Assembly (NCBI GenBank): GCA_016200895.1 | Contig: JACQDX010000105.1 | Span: 1 to 37,073, forward strand | Source: Burkholderiales bacterium | GTDB lineage: Bacteria > Pseudomonadota > Gammaproteobacteria > Burkholderiales > Burkholderiaceae_D | Reading direction: 5' to 3' | Length of the DNA stretch: 37,073 nt | Shown here: positions 16,275 through 24,782 of the stretch, piece after piece | Numbering within the stretch: the stretch's first letter is position 1 | Layout of the letters: each line of letters begins with the position of its first letter | Translations under genes and position numbers: made by a program | Notes under the pieces: generated by a model | Seen by the model: the letters and a program-made list of their open reading frames with translations, nothing else | Database searches by the model: none | What the model was told of the DNA's origin: nothing

Positions 16275-16967
16275 TTATTCGGCAGCTTTCCGGGGTTTCC
16301 AGTCTTTTGCCAATGCCTGTGCTTCCGCAACTTCTTCCTTACTCATTTTGGCAGCCACATATTTCCTGAAGACTTCGCTATCGTCATAGTCGCCCGCCAG
16401 GCTCAGCCATTTATAAGCCTCGACAAGGTTTGCCGTCACACCGCGGCCTTTCAGGTAAAGCAAGCCCAATTGATACTGCGCGCTGGCATTGCTTTGATTG
16501 GCGGCTTGCTGGAATAACTCCCTGGCCTTGTTGTAGTCGCGTGGCGCGCCTGTACCCGTCACATACAAAATACCCAGGCTGTATTGGGCATCAGCATAGC
16601 CCTGGTCAGCGGCTTTCCTGAACCATGAAGCAGCGATGCCGTGATTCGACAGCATGCCTTTGCCTTTTGCATACATGCGTCCTATATTGACTTGCGCTTT
16701 GACATTGCCTTTGCTGGCAGATTGCTCGAACCAGTTGAGTGCCTGCTTGTAATCTTGTGCCACGCCTTCGCCATTTAAAAACATCAGGCCCAGATTGAAC
16801 TGGGCATCGGCATTGCCTTTGGCTGCTGCAGCCTTGAATGATTCAAGCGCAGAAGTAAAATCACCTTGTTCGTAATAGCTGACACCATCTGTGAAATCGT
16901 CAGCGTGCACATTGCCAGTTACCAGCATGCAGGCCAGGATAAATATGGCTGGATTAAATTTGCGCAT
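16275..16967 (-). CDS. Secreted Sel1-repeat (tetratricopeptide-like) protein
   Basis: The 230-residue protein has a signal peptide (MRKFNPAIFILACMLVTGNVHA) and then about five Sel1-like helical repeats with the pattern AxxxFxxAAxxGxAxAQxxLGxxYxxGxG (for example GNADAQFNLGLMFLNGEG, GYADAQYSLGILYVTGTG, SNASAQYQLGLLYLKGRG). Such solenoids usually mediate protein-protein contacts in the periplasm. The ATG at 16967 follows AAGGACA at good spacing; a longer frame to 16994 is less likely. It is the last gene of a minus-strand group behind the secreted unknown protein (36 nt gap). The partner is unknown. Confidence 0.85.
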   Translation of the reverse strand: MRKFNPAIFILACMLVTGNVHADDFTDGVSYYEQGDFTSALESFKAAAAKGNADAQFNLGLMFLNGEGVAQDYKQALNWFEQSASKGNVKAQVNIGRMYAKGKGMLSNHGIAASWFRKAADQGYADAQYSLGILYVTGTGAPRDYNKARELFQQAANQSNASAQYQLGLLYLKGRGVTANLVEAYKWLSLAGDYDDSEVFRKYVAAKMSKEEVAEAQALAKDWKPRKAAE

Positions 16968-17003
16968 GATGTGTCCTTGAGAAAGTGAGGTCAACTTGCT
17001 TTC

Positions 17004-17690
17004 TTAATTCGCTGGTTTCAGAGTCCAGTCACTATTGCTTTGCTTGATATGTATCTTTGCTTTTTTAAAAGGTATTTGCATGTCGATGCTACCTTGCATC
17101 TGGCTATGCAGACACAGGCCTTGTTTATTGGGTTCAGTATAGCGCGTACTGAAGTCTGCATCAGCATAAAGGGCAACGTGTATGGATGTATTCATTTTGA
17201 CCATGCAAGCTGTATCGGGAATGATCCATAGTTTGACGCTGACTTTTCTCCCCATGCCGCCATCGCTAAGCTGAAAGACGGCCAGATTTTTACCGTCGAT
17301 AGTCTCGTTTGCCAGTTGCTTAGGCTTGATCTCTCCATCAAACAGGCTGGATTTCATTTCGTCGAGCGCCATCAGCAATTTATTGATTCCATCGGCTGTT
17401 TTTTTTTGATCACTTAAAGCTTGCCAATTATTGTCAGTACTGATGTTCGTGTAGGTAGGGTCCTGTTTTTCCCAGCCACTCAAACTGGATTTTATATAGT
17501 CGGTTTTAGTTGGCTGGTCTTTGCGTTCAGTGTCAAGCTGAGTTCGCATTTCTTTTGGTATCCACAGGTTCGCGGCTTTATATTGCGATAAGCTTTTGTT
17601 CCAGAGCGTATCGGTTTCTGCGGCAATGCTACTGCTGAAAAAACAGGTCAGGCTGAACAAGAGCAGAGTTTTGGTGATAGATGTCATCAT
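17004..17690 (-). CDS. Secreted protein of unknown function
   Basis: The 228-residue protein has a signal peptide (two start Mets, then SITKTLLLFSLTCFFSSSIAA) and a mature part rich in Lys, Thr and Ser. I do not recognise the family. Two cysteines remain after the signal peptide (in TACMVK and GLCLHS), compatible with a single periplasmic disulfide. There is no lipobox or further membrane helix. It begins 2 nt after the stop of the acetyltransferase-like gene and is followed by the Sel1 gene, so all three probably share a transcript. It could be a periplasmic or outer-surface protein; no function can be given. Confidence 0.7.
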   Translation of the reverse strand: MMTSITKTLLLFSLTCFFSSSIAAETDTLWNKSLSQYKAANLWIPKEMRTQLDTERKDQPTKTDYIKSSLSGWEKQDPTYTNISTDNNWQALSDQKKTADGINKLLMALDEMKSSLFDGEIKPKQLANETIDGKNLAVFQLSDGGMGRKVSVKLWIIPDTACMVKMNTSIHVALYADADFSTRYTEPNKQGLCLHSQMQGSIDMQIPFKKAKIHIKQSNSDWTLKPAN

Positions 17691-17692
17691 GC

Positions 17693-18331
17693 TTATTTAA
17701 ATTTTCCGGATAAACCGGCTTCCAGGGTTTCAACAAATTGATGCACATGGTAAGCATCGATCAGCCCATGATGCACAAAAATTGCAATCGGCAGCATCAG
17801 GCGTTGGTGCTGTTTGAAAAATTTCCCGACTGAGATTTTGGGCACGCTGTCCTTGCGGTCATATTGTCGGGCATGGGTCAGGCCGGTGAAGCTGATCCAG
17901 GGGATAGCGGAGAAATGGATCACATCTTCACGCGCGCATTCATCATTGAAGCAAAGGCCACTGCTGTTCTTGATTTGATCCATGGCGATGTTTGCTCCGG
18001 CGGCGAAGGCGGCAAAATCTTCTTCATAATAGATGGGGCAAAAACCGAAAGTATGATCGGCACGCTGCACGGTTGCATTCGCGTGTATTACCTCGTAATC
18101 AAACACTCTGCCATCTTCTATGCGATAACGCATGGCATCGGTGCGCATGGTCGCGCTTAGTATCTGATGCAGGTAAAACTGGAAGAAAGAGTATTGTTGT
18201 TCCTTGCAATGCTGATAGGCCCAGGTGCATTCCACATTCAGATTCAAGCCATGGAAGGGTTCATCCATTTGGGAAAAAAAGGCGTAATGTTCGCGCCGGT
18301 TCCATGTTGCGATGTCTAACTGCTTTTTCAT
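17693..18331 (-). CDS. Chloramphenicol acetyltransferase-like (CatA family) O-acetyltransferase
   Basis: With the start at 18331 the protein has 212 residues, close to the 213-219 of classical CAT trimers. The N-terminus MKKQLDIATWNRREHYAFF matches the family pattern. The catalytic region is VHHGLIDAYHVHQF near residues 186-199, where His188 would be the general base and Asp192 the structural Asp. The family consensus is HHxxxDG, but here Gly is replaced by Ala. SAIPWISFTG is also typical. An open frame to 18406 would add 25 residues but runs through the transaldolase terminator, so I reject it. Chromosomal relatives often do not confer chloramphenicol resistance, so the substrate is unknown. 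Confidence 0.82.
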   Translation of the reverse strand: MKKQLDIATWNRREHYAFFSQMDEPFHGLNLNVECTWAYQHCKEQQYSFFQFYLHQILSATMRTDAMRYRIEDGRVFDYEVIHANATVQRADHTFGFCPIYYEEDFAAFAAGANIAMDQIKNSSGLCFNDECAREDVIHFSAIPWISFTGLTHARQYDRKDSVPKISVGKFFKQHQRLMLPIAIFVHHGLIDAYHVHQFVETLEAGLSGKFK

Positions 18332-18342
18332 ATCCGGATCAA

Positions 18343-18372
18343 TCAAAATAAAAAGGGCAGAAAATTCTGCCC
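18343..18372 (-). terminator. Rho-independent terminator after transaldolase
   Basis: On the minus strand GGGCAGAA and TTCTGCCC (positions 18372-18355) form a perfect 8-bp stem. It is followed at once by TTTTTATTTT (down to 18343). It lies 30 nt behind the tal stop and directly in front of the acetyltransferase-like gene. Confidence 0.88.
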
Positions 18373-18376
18373 CTTC

Positions 18377-18406
18377 ATCATACTCTGTCAGATGGTGTTG
18401 ATTCAA
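18377..18406 (-). promoter_or_regulatory. Candidate promoter ahead of the acetyltransferase-like gene, upstream of the tal terminator
   Basis: On the minus strand TTGAAT (complement of 18401-18406, overlapping the tal stop) and TATGAT (complement of 18377-18382) are 18 bp apart. Initiation would fall just at the tal terminator hairpin, so a transcript from here would begin with that hairpin. Sequence match only. Confidence 0.35.
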
Positions 18407-19338
18407 CGCATTGCGGCAATCATCTTTTCTAGCTTGACGGTATCGGCGCAGAAAGCCCGTATGCCTTCTGACAGTTTTTCTGTCGCCATTGCATCTTCAT
18501 TTAATTCAAGGCGGAAAGTTTTTTCATCCATGCTGATCTTTTGCAAGTCGGACGAAGCCGCCAGTTCCTTGCTCAGTTTTTGTGTGACATTGCTATTGCT
18601 GTCGCTGAGTTTTTGCAAGAGATCCGGGCTAATGGTCAGTAAGTCGCAGCCAGCCAGTTCGAGAATTTGTGAAGTATTGCGGAAGCTGGCACCCATGACT
18701 TCAGTGTCGTAGCCAAACTTGCGGTAGTAAGTGTAGATTTTTTTGACGGACAAAACTCCAGGATCATCCGCACCAAAAATTTCCTGGCCAGTCTTGTTTT
18801 TGTACCAGTCGTAGATACGGCCAACGAAAGGTGAGATCAGTTGCGCGCCTGCTTCAGCACAGGCAATCGCTTGAGCCAGGCAGAACAACAGGGTCATATT
18901 GCAACGTATGCCTTCTTTTTCCAATACTTCGGCAGCGCGTATGCCTTCCCAGGTCGAGGCTATCTTGATCAGGATGCGGTCACGCGGTATGCCTGCGGCT
19001 TCATACATGGCGATCAGTTGACGGCCTTTGGCAATGGTGCCAGCAGTATCAAATGACAGGCGGGCGTCGGTTTCAGTAGAAACGCGGCCAGGAATGACTT
19101 TTAAAATTTCCAGGCCAAAAGCAATCAGCAAGTGATCGATGGTTTCATCAATCGACTTGCCTGCAGTGTCCTTGACGGCTTTTTCCAGCAAAGGCAGGTA
19201 TTCCGGCTTTTGCACGGCTTTCAGGATCAGGGATGGATTGGTCGTCGCATCGCGTGGTGCGTAAGCCTGGATAGCCTGAAAATCGCCAGTGTCAGCGACC
19301 ACAGTGGTGTATTGCTTGAGTTGTTCTAATTGGTTCAT
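18403..19338 (-). CDS. tal: Transaldolase (TalB type)
   Basis: The 311-residue enzyme starts [20 protein letters not shown], contains [15 protein letters not shown] (residues 27-41), and the Schiff-base Lys125 in [24 protein letters not shown] and [12 protein letters not shown] follow. Transaldolase moves a dihydroxyacetone unit between sugar phosphates in the non-oxidative pentose phosphate pathway, in the cytosol. Length and motifs match the E. coli TalB subfamily. It lies 33 nt behind selD on the same strand and ends at a clear terminator. Confidence 0.96.
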   Translation of the reverse strand: MNQLEQLKQYTTVVADTGDFQAIQAYAPRDATTNPSLILKAVQKPEYLPLLEKAVKDTAGKSIDETIDHLLIAFGLEILKVIPGRVSTETDARLSFDTAGTIAKGRQLIAMYEAAGIPRDRILIKIASTWEGIRAAEVLEKEGIRCNMTLLFCLAQAIACAEAGAQLISPFVGRIYDWYKNKTGQEIFGADDPGVLSVKKIYTYYRKFGYDTEVMGASFRNTSQILELAGCDLLTISPDLLQKLSDSNSNVTQKLSKELAASSDLQKISMDEKTFRLELNEDAMATEKLSEGIRAFCADTVKLEKMIAAMR

Positions 19339-19371
19339 GGTATTTGCAAAAGTAGGGGCAAAATCAAAAAA

Positions 19372-20430
19372 TCAGGGCAAGACAGAAATTAAAGGCTCAC
19401 CTGTAACAATATCACCAATCACAGCAGCTTCCAAGAAGCCACCCTGACGGAAAATCGCTAAAACATCGTTCACTGCCGCCGGATCGCAAGCAACCAGCAA
19501 GCCGCCCGATGTTTGTGGATCAGTTAACAAAGCTTGCTGGGCGGGGCTGATCTCTGCATCGAGATTGACAGACTCGCCATATGCAGCCCAGTTGCGGGCT
19601 GAGGCACCGGTGATATAGCCATCAGTCGCAAGTTGTTCTACATTCGCCAGCAAGGGTACTGCGGACATATCCAGACGCGCTGCCAGTCCTGAGCCTCGGC
19701 AGACTTCCAGCAAATGGCCTAGCAGGCCAAAGCCAGTGACGTCGGTCATGGCATGCACGCTATCAAGGGCAGATAGGTGCTGGCCGGGTTTGTTCAGCTT
19801 GGTGGTGCTGGCAATCATGGTGTCATAGCCTGCTGCATCCAGCACTTGCTTTTTCAATGCGGCCGACAAAATGCCTACGCCAAGCGGCTTGCTGAGTATC
19901 AGTTTGTCACCCGCTTTGGCATCCGCATTGCGCTTGACCTTGGATGGATGGATCAGACCCATGACGACCAGGCCATAAATGGGTTCGACAGAATCGATGG
20001 TGTGGCCACCCGCTATGGGTATGCCAGCCTCGGCACAGATGCTTTCACCACCCTGGATAATCTTGCCTATGACTTCCAGCGGTAGTTGATTGATGGGCAT
20101 GCCAACCAGGGCCAGCGCCATGATGGGCGTGCCGCCCATGGCATAAATATCTGAAATGGCGTTGGTGGCAGCGATACGACCAAAATCAAAAGGGTCATCG
20201 ACGATGGGCATGAAAAAATCGGTGGTGGCGATTAGCGCCTGCTCATCATTGAGCTTGTAGACGGCTGCATCATCTGCTGTTTCTATACCAACCATCAGGG
20301 CTGCTGGCACGGGAAAGCCTGAAGATTTCTTTAATATTTCGGCAAGTACGCCAGGCGCAATCTTGCAACCACAGCCGCCGCCATGCGAGAAAGAGGTAAG
20401 GCGGACTGGAGCGTCAGTTTCTTTACTCAT
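19372..20430 (-). CDS. selD: Selenide, water dikinase (selenophosphate synthase)
   Basis: The 352-residue protein begins with LTSFSHGGGCGCKIAPGVL, where Cys20 and Lys23 correspond to the catalytic Cys17 and Lys20 of E. coli SelD. The active residue is cysteine, not selenocysteine. The ATP-binding AIR-synthase fold follows (DDAAVYKLNDEQALIATTDFFMPIVDDPFDFGRIAATNA ..., in which several aspartates bind magnesium). SelD makes selenophosphate for selenocysteine or 2-selenouridine tRNA. Neither selA/selB nor the tRNA selenouridine synthase gene is in the window. A MITE-like element ends 53 bp upstream. Confidence 0.95.
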   Translation of the reverse strand: MSKETDAPVRLTSFSHGGGCGCKIAPGVLAEILKKSSGFPVPAALMVGIETADDAAVYKLNDEQALIATTDFFMPIVDDPFDFGRIAATNAISDIYAMGGTPIMALALVGMPINQLPLEVIGKIIQGGESICAEAGIPIAGGHTIDSVEPIYGLVVMGLIHPSKVKRNADAKAGDKLILSKPLGVGILSAALKKQVLDAAGYDTMIASTTKLNKPGQHLSALDSVHAMTDVTGFGLLGHLLEVCRGSGLAARLDMSAVPLLANVEQLATDGYITGASARNWAAYGESVNLDAEISPAQQALLTDPQTSGGLLVACDPAAVNDVLAIFRQGGFLEAAVIGDIVTGEPLISVLP

Positions 20431-20465
20431 GAGGCTTATACTTTTGTGTTGGTCGGAAACTAAGG

Positions 20466-20494
20466 ATTATACGCCGGACCAGTTAGTGGACTGT
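20466..20494 (-). promoter_or_regulatory. Candidate selD promoter with its -35 inside the MITE-like arm
   Basis: On the minus strand there is a perfect TATAAT (complement of 20466-20471), about 36 nt before the selD start. Seventeen bp upstream the hexamer is ACAGTC, and TTACAG lies at 19 bp. Both are inside the terminal inverted repeat of the neighbouring element. The -10 is convincing and the -35 weak. Confidence 0.45.
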
Positions 20495-20647
20495 AACAGT
20501 GAAAATCGGAGTGCTTGCCATGTGCGCGACGATCATGGCTGCGTTGCAAATGCTCGCGATAGCCCAGCTATCGCCGTGCTTTGCGTCTTGCCCTGATACG
20601 CCGGGGAACATGTCCTTCACTCCGATTTTCACTGTTACAGTCCACTA
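20484..20647. mobile_element. MITE-like 164-bp element with perfect 30-bp terminal inverted repeats
   Basis: Positions 20484-20513 (TAGTGGACTGTAACAGTGAA and ten more bases, ending GGAGTG) are the exact reverse complement of 20618-20647. The inner part is also palindromic: GCGATAG (20556-20562) pairs with CTATCGC (20567-20573), flanked by GCAAA and TTTGC. The whole element can fold as one long hairpin. Both ends carry TA, as expected for a TA target duplication of the IS630/Tc1-mariner kind; that class is inference. There is no coding sequence. Confidence 0.75.
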
Positions 20648-20746
20648 TTGATCTTTACCTAATACATGACAGTGTCCTCGTGTTGGATCTTATAGGAGAA
20701 TCAGCACGCGACGCGTTGTCATCATTTAGGAAAGCCTCAATAGTAT

Positions 20747-20779
20747 AAAAAAAGCGACCACCAAAGTGATCGCTTTTTT
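20747..20779. terminator. Bidirectional rho-independent terminator downstream of the helicase gene
   Basis: AAAAAAAGCGA (20747-20757) and TCGCTTTTTT (20769-20779) form an A/T-flanked stem with additional CAC/GTG pairing around a CAAA loop. On the minus strand the stem is followed by a T-run, so it ends the helicase transcript. It also works on the plus strand. Confidence 0.85.
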
Positions 20780-20841
20780 ATGATATTGCTTATGCAGCAA
20801 TATCTATGTTGCTTGCTCTACGAGTAAAGCTATTGGCAAAA

Positions 20842-22305
20842 TCAATAATCGCCAAATGTACGGCGAGCGCCGCTGTCATTCGAGCGATTGCCTTTGTAGC
20901 CGCCGCCTTCTTTGCGTGGACCAGCGCTGGTGCCAGTCGAAGTGCCAGCTGGTTTGCTGAAGCTGCGTTGACCTGGCTTGTTATTGCCGTAACCACCGCC
21001 ACCACCTGCGCCAGCGCCTGTTTTACGGGCATCGCCTGGTTTCCAGCCGTTAGGCTTGCGGGCAGCAGAGCGTGCTGGTGCGGCAGATTTCTTAGGTTCA
21101 AAACCTTCGATGACATCGACAGGAATCAATTGCTTGGTGAAGCGCTCGATACGTTTGACGTGCATGCCTTCAGCATGGTTCACCAGGGAAATTGCCAGAC
21201 CTTTACGACCGGCACGGCCAGTACGGCCAATACGGTGGACATAATCTTCCGGGAACTTAGGCAAATCGTAGTTGAATACATGCGTAATTGCAGGCACGTC
21301 AATACCACGGGCAGCTACGTCAGTCGCTACCAGTACACGTACTGTGCCGCGACGCAGTGAATCCAGCGTACGGTTGCGTGCACCCTGGTGCATGTCGCCA
21401 TGCAGGGCAGCAGCAGCGAAACCAGCGATGTTCAAACGGTCAGCAATGGTGTCTGCATCACGTTTTGTGGCAGTGAACACAACAGCCTGGTCAACGGATA
21501 CGTCACGCAGCAGATGGTCAAGCATGCGATTTTTGTGGGACAGGTCGTCCACAAAGTGAACGCGCTGCTGGATGTTTTCATGCTTGCTGGCAGAACCAGC
21601 GATCTGGATTACCAGAGGCTCAGTCGTGATGCGTTTTGCCATGTTACCGACCACGCCATCCAGGGTAGCAGAGAACAACATGGTCTGACGTGTAGGAGGC
21701 GTGGCAGCAACGATTTTTTCGATATCGTCGATGAAACCCATGTCCAGCATGCGGTCGGCTTCATCCAGAACCAGCATTTGCAGTTCAGAGAAATCGATCT
21801 TGCCAGATTCCATATGGTCGATCAGACGACCAGGTGTTGCCACCAGGATTTCTGGATTGCGGGACAGTAATTGCATTTGTTTGGGATAAGGCATGCCACC
21901 CAGGATGGAAACAGCCTTGATACGGCGTGAATAAGCGCTGTATTTGTCAGTTGCTGTAGTGACTTGCAAAGCCAGTTCGCGGGTTGGAGTCAACACCAGC
22001 ATTTTTGGTTTTGCAGCAACGAAACGTGGTTTGTCGCCACGTGAACGGGCAGCCTGACGTTCTTGATTAGGGGTCTTGCTGCTGGCAGCATCATAGCTGA
22101 CAACTTCAGCAGTAATCAGTTTATGCAAAGCAGGCAGCATGAAAGCGGCAGTTTTGCCGGAGCCGGTCTGGGATGAGACCATCAGGTCACGACCTTCAAT
22201 CGCGGCTGGGATTGCCTGTTCTTGTACCGAAGTTGGTTTGGTATAGCCAGAGTCAGTCAGGGCGCGGATGATATTGACGTGTAGACCTAGTGCTTCAAAA
22301 CTCAT
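20842..22305 (-). CDS. rhlE: DEAD-box ATP-dependent RNA helicase, RhlE type
   Basis: The 487-residue protein starts MSFEALGLH and shows all helicase motifs: Q-motif GYTKPTSVQEQAIP (20-33), motif I SQTGSGKT (45-52), PTREL (107-111), DEAD (181-184), SAT (212-214) and HRIGRTGRAG (357-366). VLDEADRMLDMGF is typical of the RhlE group. The segment before PTREL (about 70-98) is longer and basic. The tail from about residue 405 is low-complexity, rich in Gly, Ser, Arg and Lys, and likely binds RNA. The enzyme remodels RNA in ribosome assembly or mRNA decay. The start at 22305 is preferred to one 10 codons upstream because it gives the family N-terminus. The RhlE subgroup call is less sure than DEAD-box. 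Confidence 0.92.
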   Translation of the reverse strand: MSFEALGLHVNIIRALTDSGYTKPTSVQEQAIPAAIEGRDLMVSSQTGSGKTAAFMLPALHKLITAEVVSYDAASSKTPNQERQAARSRGDKPRFVAAKPKMLVLTPTRELALQVTTATDKYSAYSRRIKAVSILGGMPYPKQMQLLSRNPEILVATPGRLIDHMESGKIDFSELQMLVLDEADRMLDMGFIDDIEKIVAATPPTRQTMLFSATLDGVVGNMAKRITTEPLVIQIAGSASKHENIQQRVHFVDDLSHKNRMLDHLLRDVSVDQAVVFTATKRDADTIADRLNIAGFAAAALHGDMHQGARNRTLDSLRRGTVRVLVATDVAARGIDVPAITHVFNYDLPKFPEDYVHRIGRTGRAGRKGLAISLVNHAEGMHVKRIERFTKQLIPVDVIEGFEPKKSAAPARSAARKPNGWKPGDARKTGAGAGGGGGYGNNKPGQRSFSKPAGTSTGTSAGPRKEGGGYKGNRSNDSGARRTFGDY

Positions 22306-22724
22306 GAATTTCTTTCGTAATTGGGGCATTTGCAAAATGCGGCAGCAATGCCAAGCTCACCGGCGATAAAGCCGGATTGCAGCATGTTTTGCCGGAACGT
22401 TTGCTTCTGTCCCAGTATAAATTAGCGCGTTGCTAACGAACGCGCGCAACAATGCAGCGCCAACCAAACGAAATGAACACAGAAAATCCAACAAGGGACG
22501 ACAATGAAATTTCGGCACAAAAGCTTTGCGCCGGGATGATGTCTATGGATTACTACCAGACATGCGAGGCGGGAGGGCTTTTACATGCACCATCCTGAGG
22601 ATGTGCACAGGCTTGCGATGCTACTTGGTTTTGCACTGAAATTTATATTGCAGCGCAAAAAACGAAACTATACAGGATTTTTCAGGAAAAAGCAGCCTGT
22701 TTCAAAGAATATCTTGCGTTAGTC
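22306..22724. other. Intergenic region between GH8 gene and helicase gene
   Basis: No gene is seen here. Near the helicase start is a small dyad GCATTT-gca-AAATGC (22325-22339). Further away is a 7-bp inverted repeat GCGCGTT (22425-22431) / AACGCGC (22439-22445). The length suggests a long helicase leader, which is known for several bacterial DEAD-box genes, but I cannot fix a promoter. Confidence 0.45.
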
Positions 22725-23918
22725 TCAAAATAAACGCCAGCAAAAGTGTTGCCAGTAAAAGTCAGCTTCTCCGCGCGCATCAAAACGGAAACGCTTGTCT
22801 TGCCAGCCCAGGGCGAACAAGGAGAGCACCTGATCATAATAAGCGTCGGCCTTGATGGGTTGCGCCTGCAAACGTAATTGCTGTTGCACGATGGTTTTTT
22901 GTACGCCCTGTGCTTGCAGGAAGGGTAGTAGTGCAGCACTGAAACCGCTGGACCCGGGGGCATTGATGTCACCAGTCAGGATGTCGACATATTCTGGAGG
23001 GTAGCCTTTGTTATCCACGAGCTGGGCCATGGGACGCAGCAACTTCAGCAAATTCGCGCGTTCTATTTCCTGGCTCGCCATCATGCCAGTCCATAGGTAA
23101 ACGCGGATGGCGTTATAGCCGCCCTGGCCTTTTTCTGCACCCTGAGTATCAGGGAGAAAACCCTTTTGTGCATCATAAATGATCCAGTCTGCCGCATAGC
23201 CCTTGGGGGCGCTGCCAGCGACCAGACGCATCGCCGGGGCAATCATGCGCTTCCAGCGCTCATCACTTTCTTTTTGCTCAAACCAGCGCAGCAAAGGCAG
23301 GGGCAAATAGCTGGCATTGAGTTTCCATTGATTATTGGGCAAGTTGAAGCCGGTCGGCGCTGGCAACAGACTCAAACCCAGTCCGGGTAACTCTGCTGTT
23401 TCTTCATTCAGTATTCTTTGTGCCAGCAGACTGGACAGGGCGGCGTAGCGCTTTTCTTTCCAGACTTCTCCGGCAATACCGAGGCTATAAGCTATCCAGA
23501 GGTCGGCATCTGACGCGGGATTTTTATCGATGATGCCCCAGCTATTATCTTCGCGTTGCCCCCATTGCCAGGCAGGCAGGCGGGCAGTCAGGTCACCTGC
23601 TGCCAGGTTGTTTTCTGTCCAGGTCAGGACACGCTGAAATGCGGCTTTGTCGTTGGCGCTCAGGGCAAAAAACAGGGCATAAGCCTGACCTTCAGACGTC
23701 GTTGGTTTGCGTGCACCGCTATGGTCGATCACGCGACCATCATCGGCGACGAAAGTCTTCTTGAATTGTTCCCAGGCTGGCCATGGGTCATTGCAGGATG
23801 CTGCGAGACTGTTACCGGAAGATGCAAGGAGCACACTGAATATCAGCAGCAATAAAGTGTGTGCAATAGAGAAGGCGTTGTTCGGGATCTTGGGCATGGT
23901 GGAGAGTGCTTCATTCAT
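22725..23918 (-). CDS. bcsZ: Glycoside hydrolase family 8 endo-beta-1,4-glucanase (BcsZ-like)
   Basis: The 397-residue protein has an N-terminal signal segment (hydrophobic core about residues 20-33, cut near SLAA-SC). The family-8 core follows, with the catalytic acid Glu76 in TTSEGQAYALFFAL, WGQREDNSWGIIDKNPASDADLWIAYSL (second acidic site), and YAADWIIYD. This is the BcsZ subgroup: a periplasmic cellulase that trims nascent cellulose. No bcsA, bcsB or bcsC lies in the window, so it is an orphan here. Start codons at 23918 and 23897 are both possible, and neither has a good ribosome-binding site. An unrelated beta-glucan substrate cannot be ruled out. Confidence 0.87.
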   Translation of the reverse strand: MNEALSTMPKIPNNAFSIAHTLLLLIFSVLLASSGNSLAASCNDPWPAWEQFKKTFVADDGRVIDHSGARKPTTSEGQAYALFFALSANDKAAFQRVLTWTENNLAAGDLTARLPAWQWGQREDNSWGIIDKNPASDADLWIAYSLGIAGEVWKEKRYAALSSLLAQRILNEETAELPGLGLSLLPAPTGFNLPNNQWKLNASYLPLPLLRWFEQKESDERWKRMIAPAMRLVAGSAPKGYAADWIIYDAQKGFLPDTQGAEKGQGGYNAIRVYLWTGMMASQEIERANLLKLLRPMAQLVDNKGYPPEYVDILTGDINAPGSSGFSAALLPFLQAQGVQKTIVQQQLRLQAQPIKADAYYDQVLSLFALGWQDKRFRFDARGEADFYWQHFCWRLF

Positions 23919-23987
23919 GCCAATAGTATAAGGCTAGTACGGGATACATGTGCAAGATCCCGTACCGTCTTTTATATGCTGGGCTGC

Positions 23988-24782
23988 TTACTTGTCGTAA
24001 GAATCTGCGTTCAAGCCCATGACGTGCGAGAAGCCGCCATCGACGTAAGTGATTTCACCAGTAATACCGTTCGCCAGTGGTGACAGCAGGAAGGCCGCAG
24101 TATTGCCCACGTCTTCGATCGTCACATTACGGCGCAGTGGAGCGTGCGCGGCAACAAAGCCCAGCAATTTACCAAAGTCCTTAATGCCACTGGCAGCCAG
24201 GGTTTTGATCGGGCCTGCAGAAATACCATTGACGCGTATACCTTTTTTGCCCAGATGTTCTGCCAGGTAGCGTACCGAAGCTTCCAGAGACGCTTTGGCC
24301 ATGCCCATGGTGTTGTAATGCGGGATGGCACGGATGGCACCCAGATAAGACAGTGTCAGGAGGGCAGAATCTTCACGCAGCAGTGGCAGGGCAGCTTTTG
24401 CCATTGCCGGGAAGCTATAGGCAGAAATGTCATGTGCAACGCGGAAAGCTTCGCGGGAAAAACCATCGAGGAATTCACCAGCAATCGCTTCACGCGGCGC
24501 AAAGCCGATAGCGTGTACCAGGCCATCAAGTTTGTCCCAGGACTTGCCCAAGTCAGCAAATACCGCTTCAATTTGTTCGTCGCTGGCGACGTCGCAATCA
24601 AAGATCAGTTTGCTATCAAATTCAGCCGCAAAATCAGTAATCCTGTCTTTGAAACGTTCGCCTACATAGGTAAATGCCAGTTCAGCGCCTTCGCGTTTGC
24701 ATGCCTGGGCAATGCCGTAAGCGATAGAGCGGTTTGACAGCAAACCGGTGATCAGAATTTTTTTGCCTTGCAGAAATGCCAT
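23988..24782 (-). CDS. fabI: Enoyl-[acyl-carrier-protein] reductase (NADH)
   Basis: The 264-residue short-chain dehydrogenase-type enzyme begins with [20 protein letters not shown] (nucleotide-binding turn). It contains AIGFAPR (91-97, with Gly93) and the catalytic pair Tyr156 and Lys163 in YNTMGMAKA, with Tyr146 before them. These follow E. coli FabI numbering. It reduces the enoyl-ACP double bond in each round of fatty-acid elongation in the cytosol and is the triclosan target. GGAGTT precedes the ATG. It is a likely single-gene unit, separated from the neighbours by 69 and 355 bp. Confidence 0.96.
   Translation of the reverse strand: MAFLQGKKILITGLLSNRSIAYGIAQACKREGAELAFTYVGERFKDRITDFAAEFDSKLIFDCDVASDEQIEAVFADLGKSWDKLDGLVHAIGFAPREAIAGEFLDGFSREAFRVAHDISAYSFPAMAKAALPLLREDSALLTLSYLGAIRAIPHYNTMGMAKASLEASVRYLAEHLGKKGIRVNGISAGPIKTLAASGIKDFGKLLGFVAAHAPLRRNVTIEDVGNTAAFLLSPLANGITGEITYVDGGFSHVMGLNADSYDK

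Noticed and set aside
18332..18406. 25-codon N-terminal extension of the acetyltransferase-like gene
   Set aside because: It would translate the tal terminator hairpin and T-run. The start at 18331 gives the family N-terminus and normal length.
19372..20430. Selenocysteine-encoding TGA in selD
   Set aside because: The active-site codon encodes cysteine (Cys20) and the frame is fully open.
20790..21360. Long frames overlapping the 3' end of the helicase gene on both strands (including an alanine-rich 184-codon plus-strand frame)
   Set aside because: They are antisense or shifted images of the Gly/Arg/Ser-rich helicase tail.
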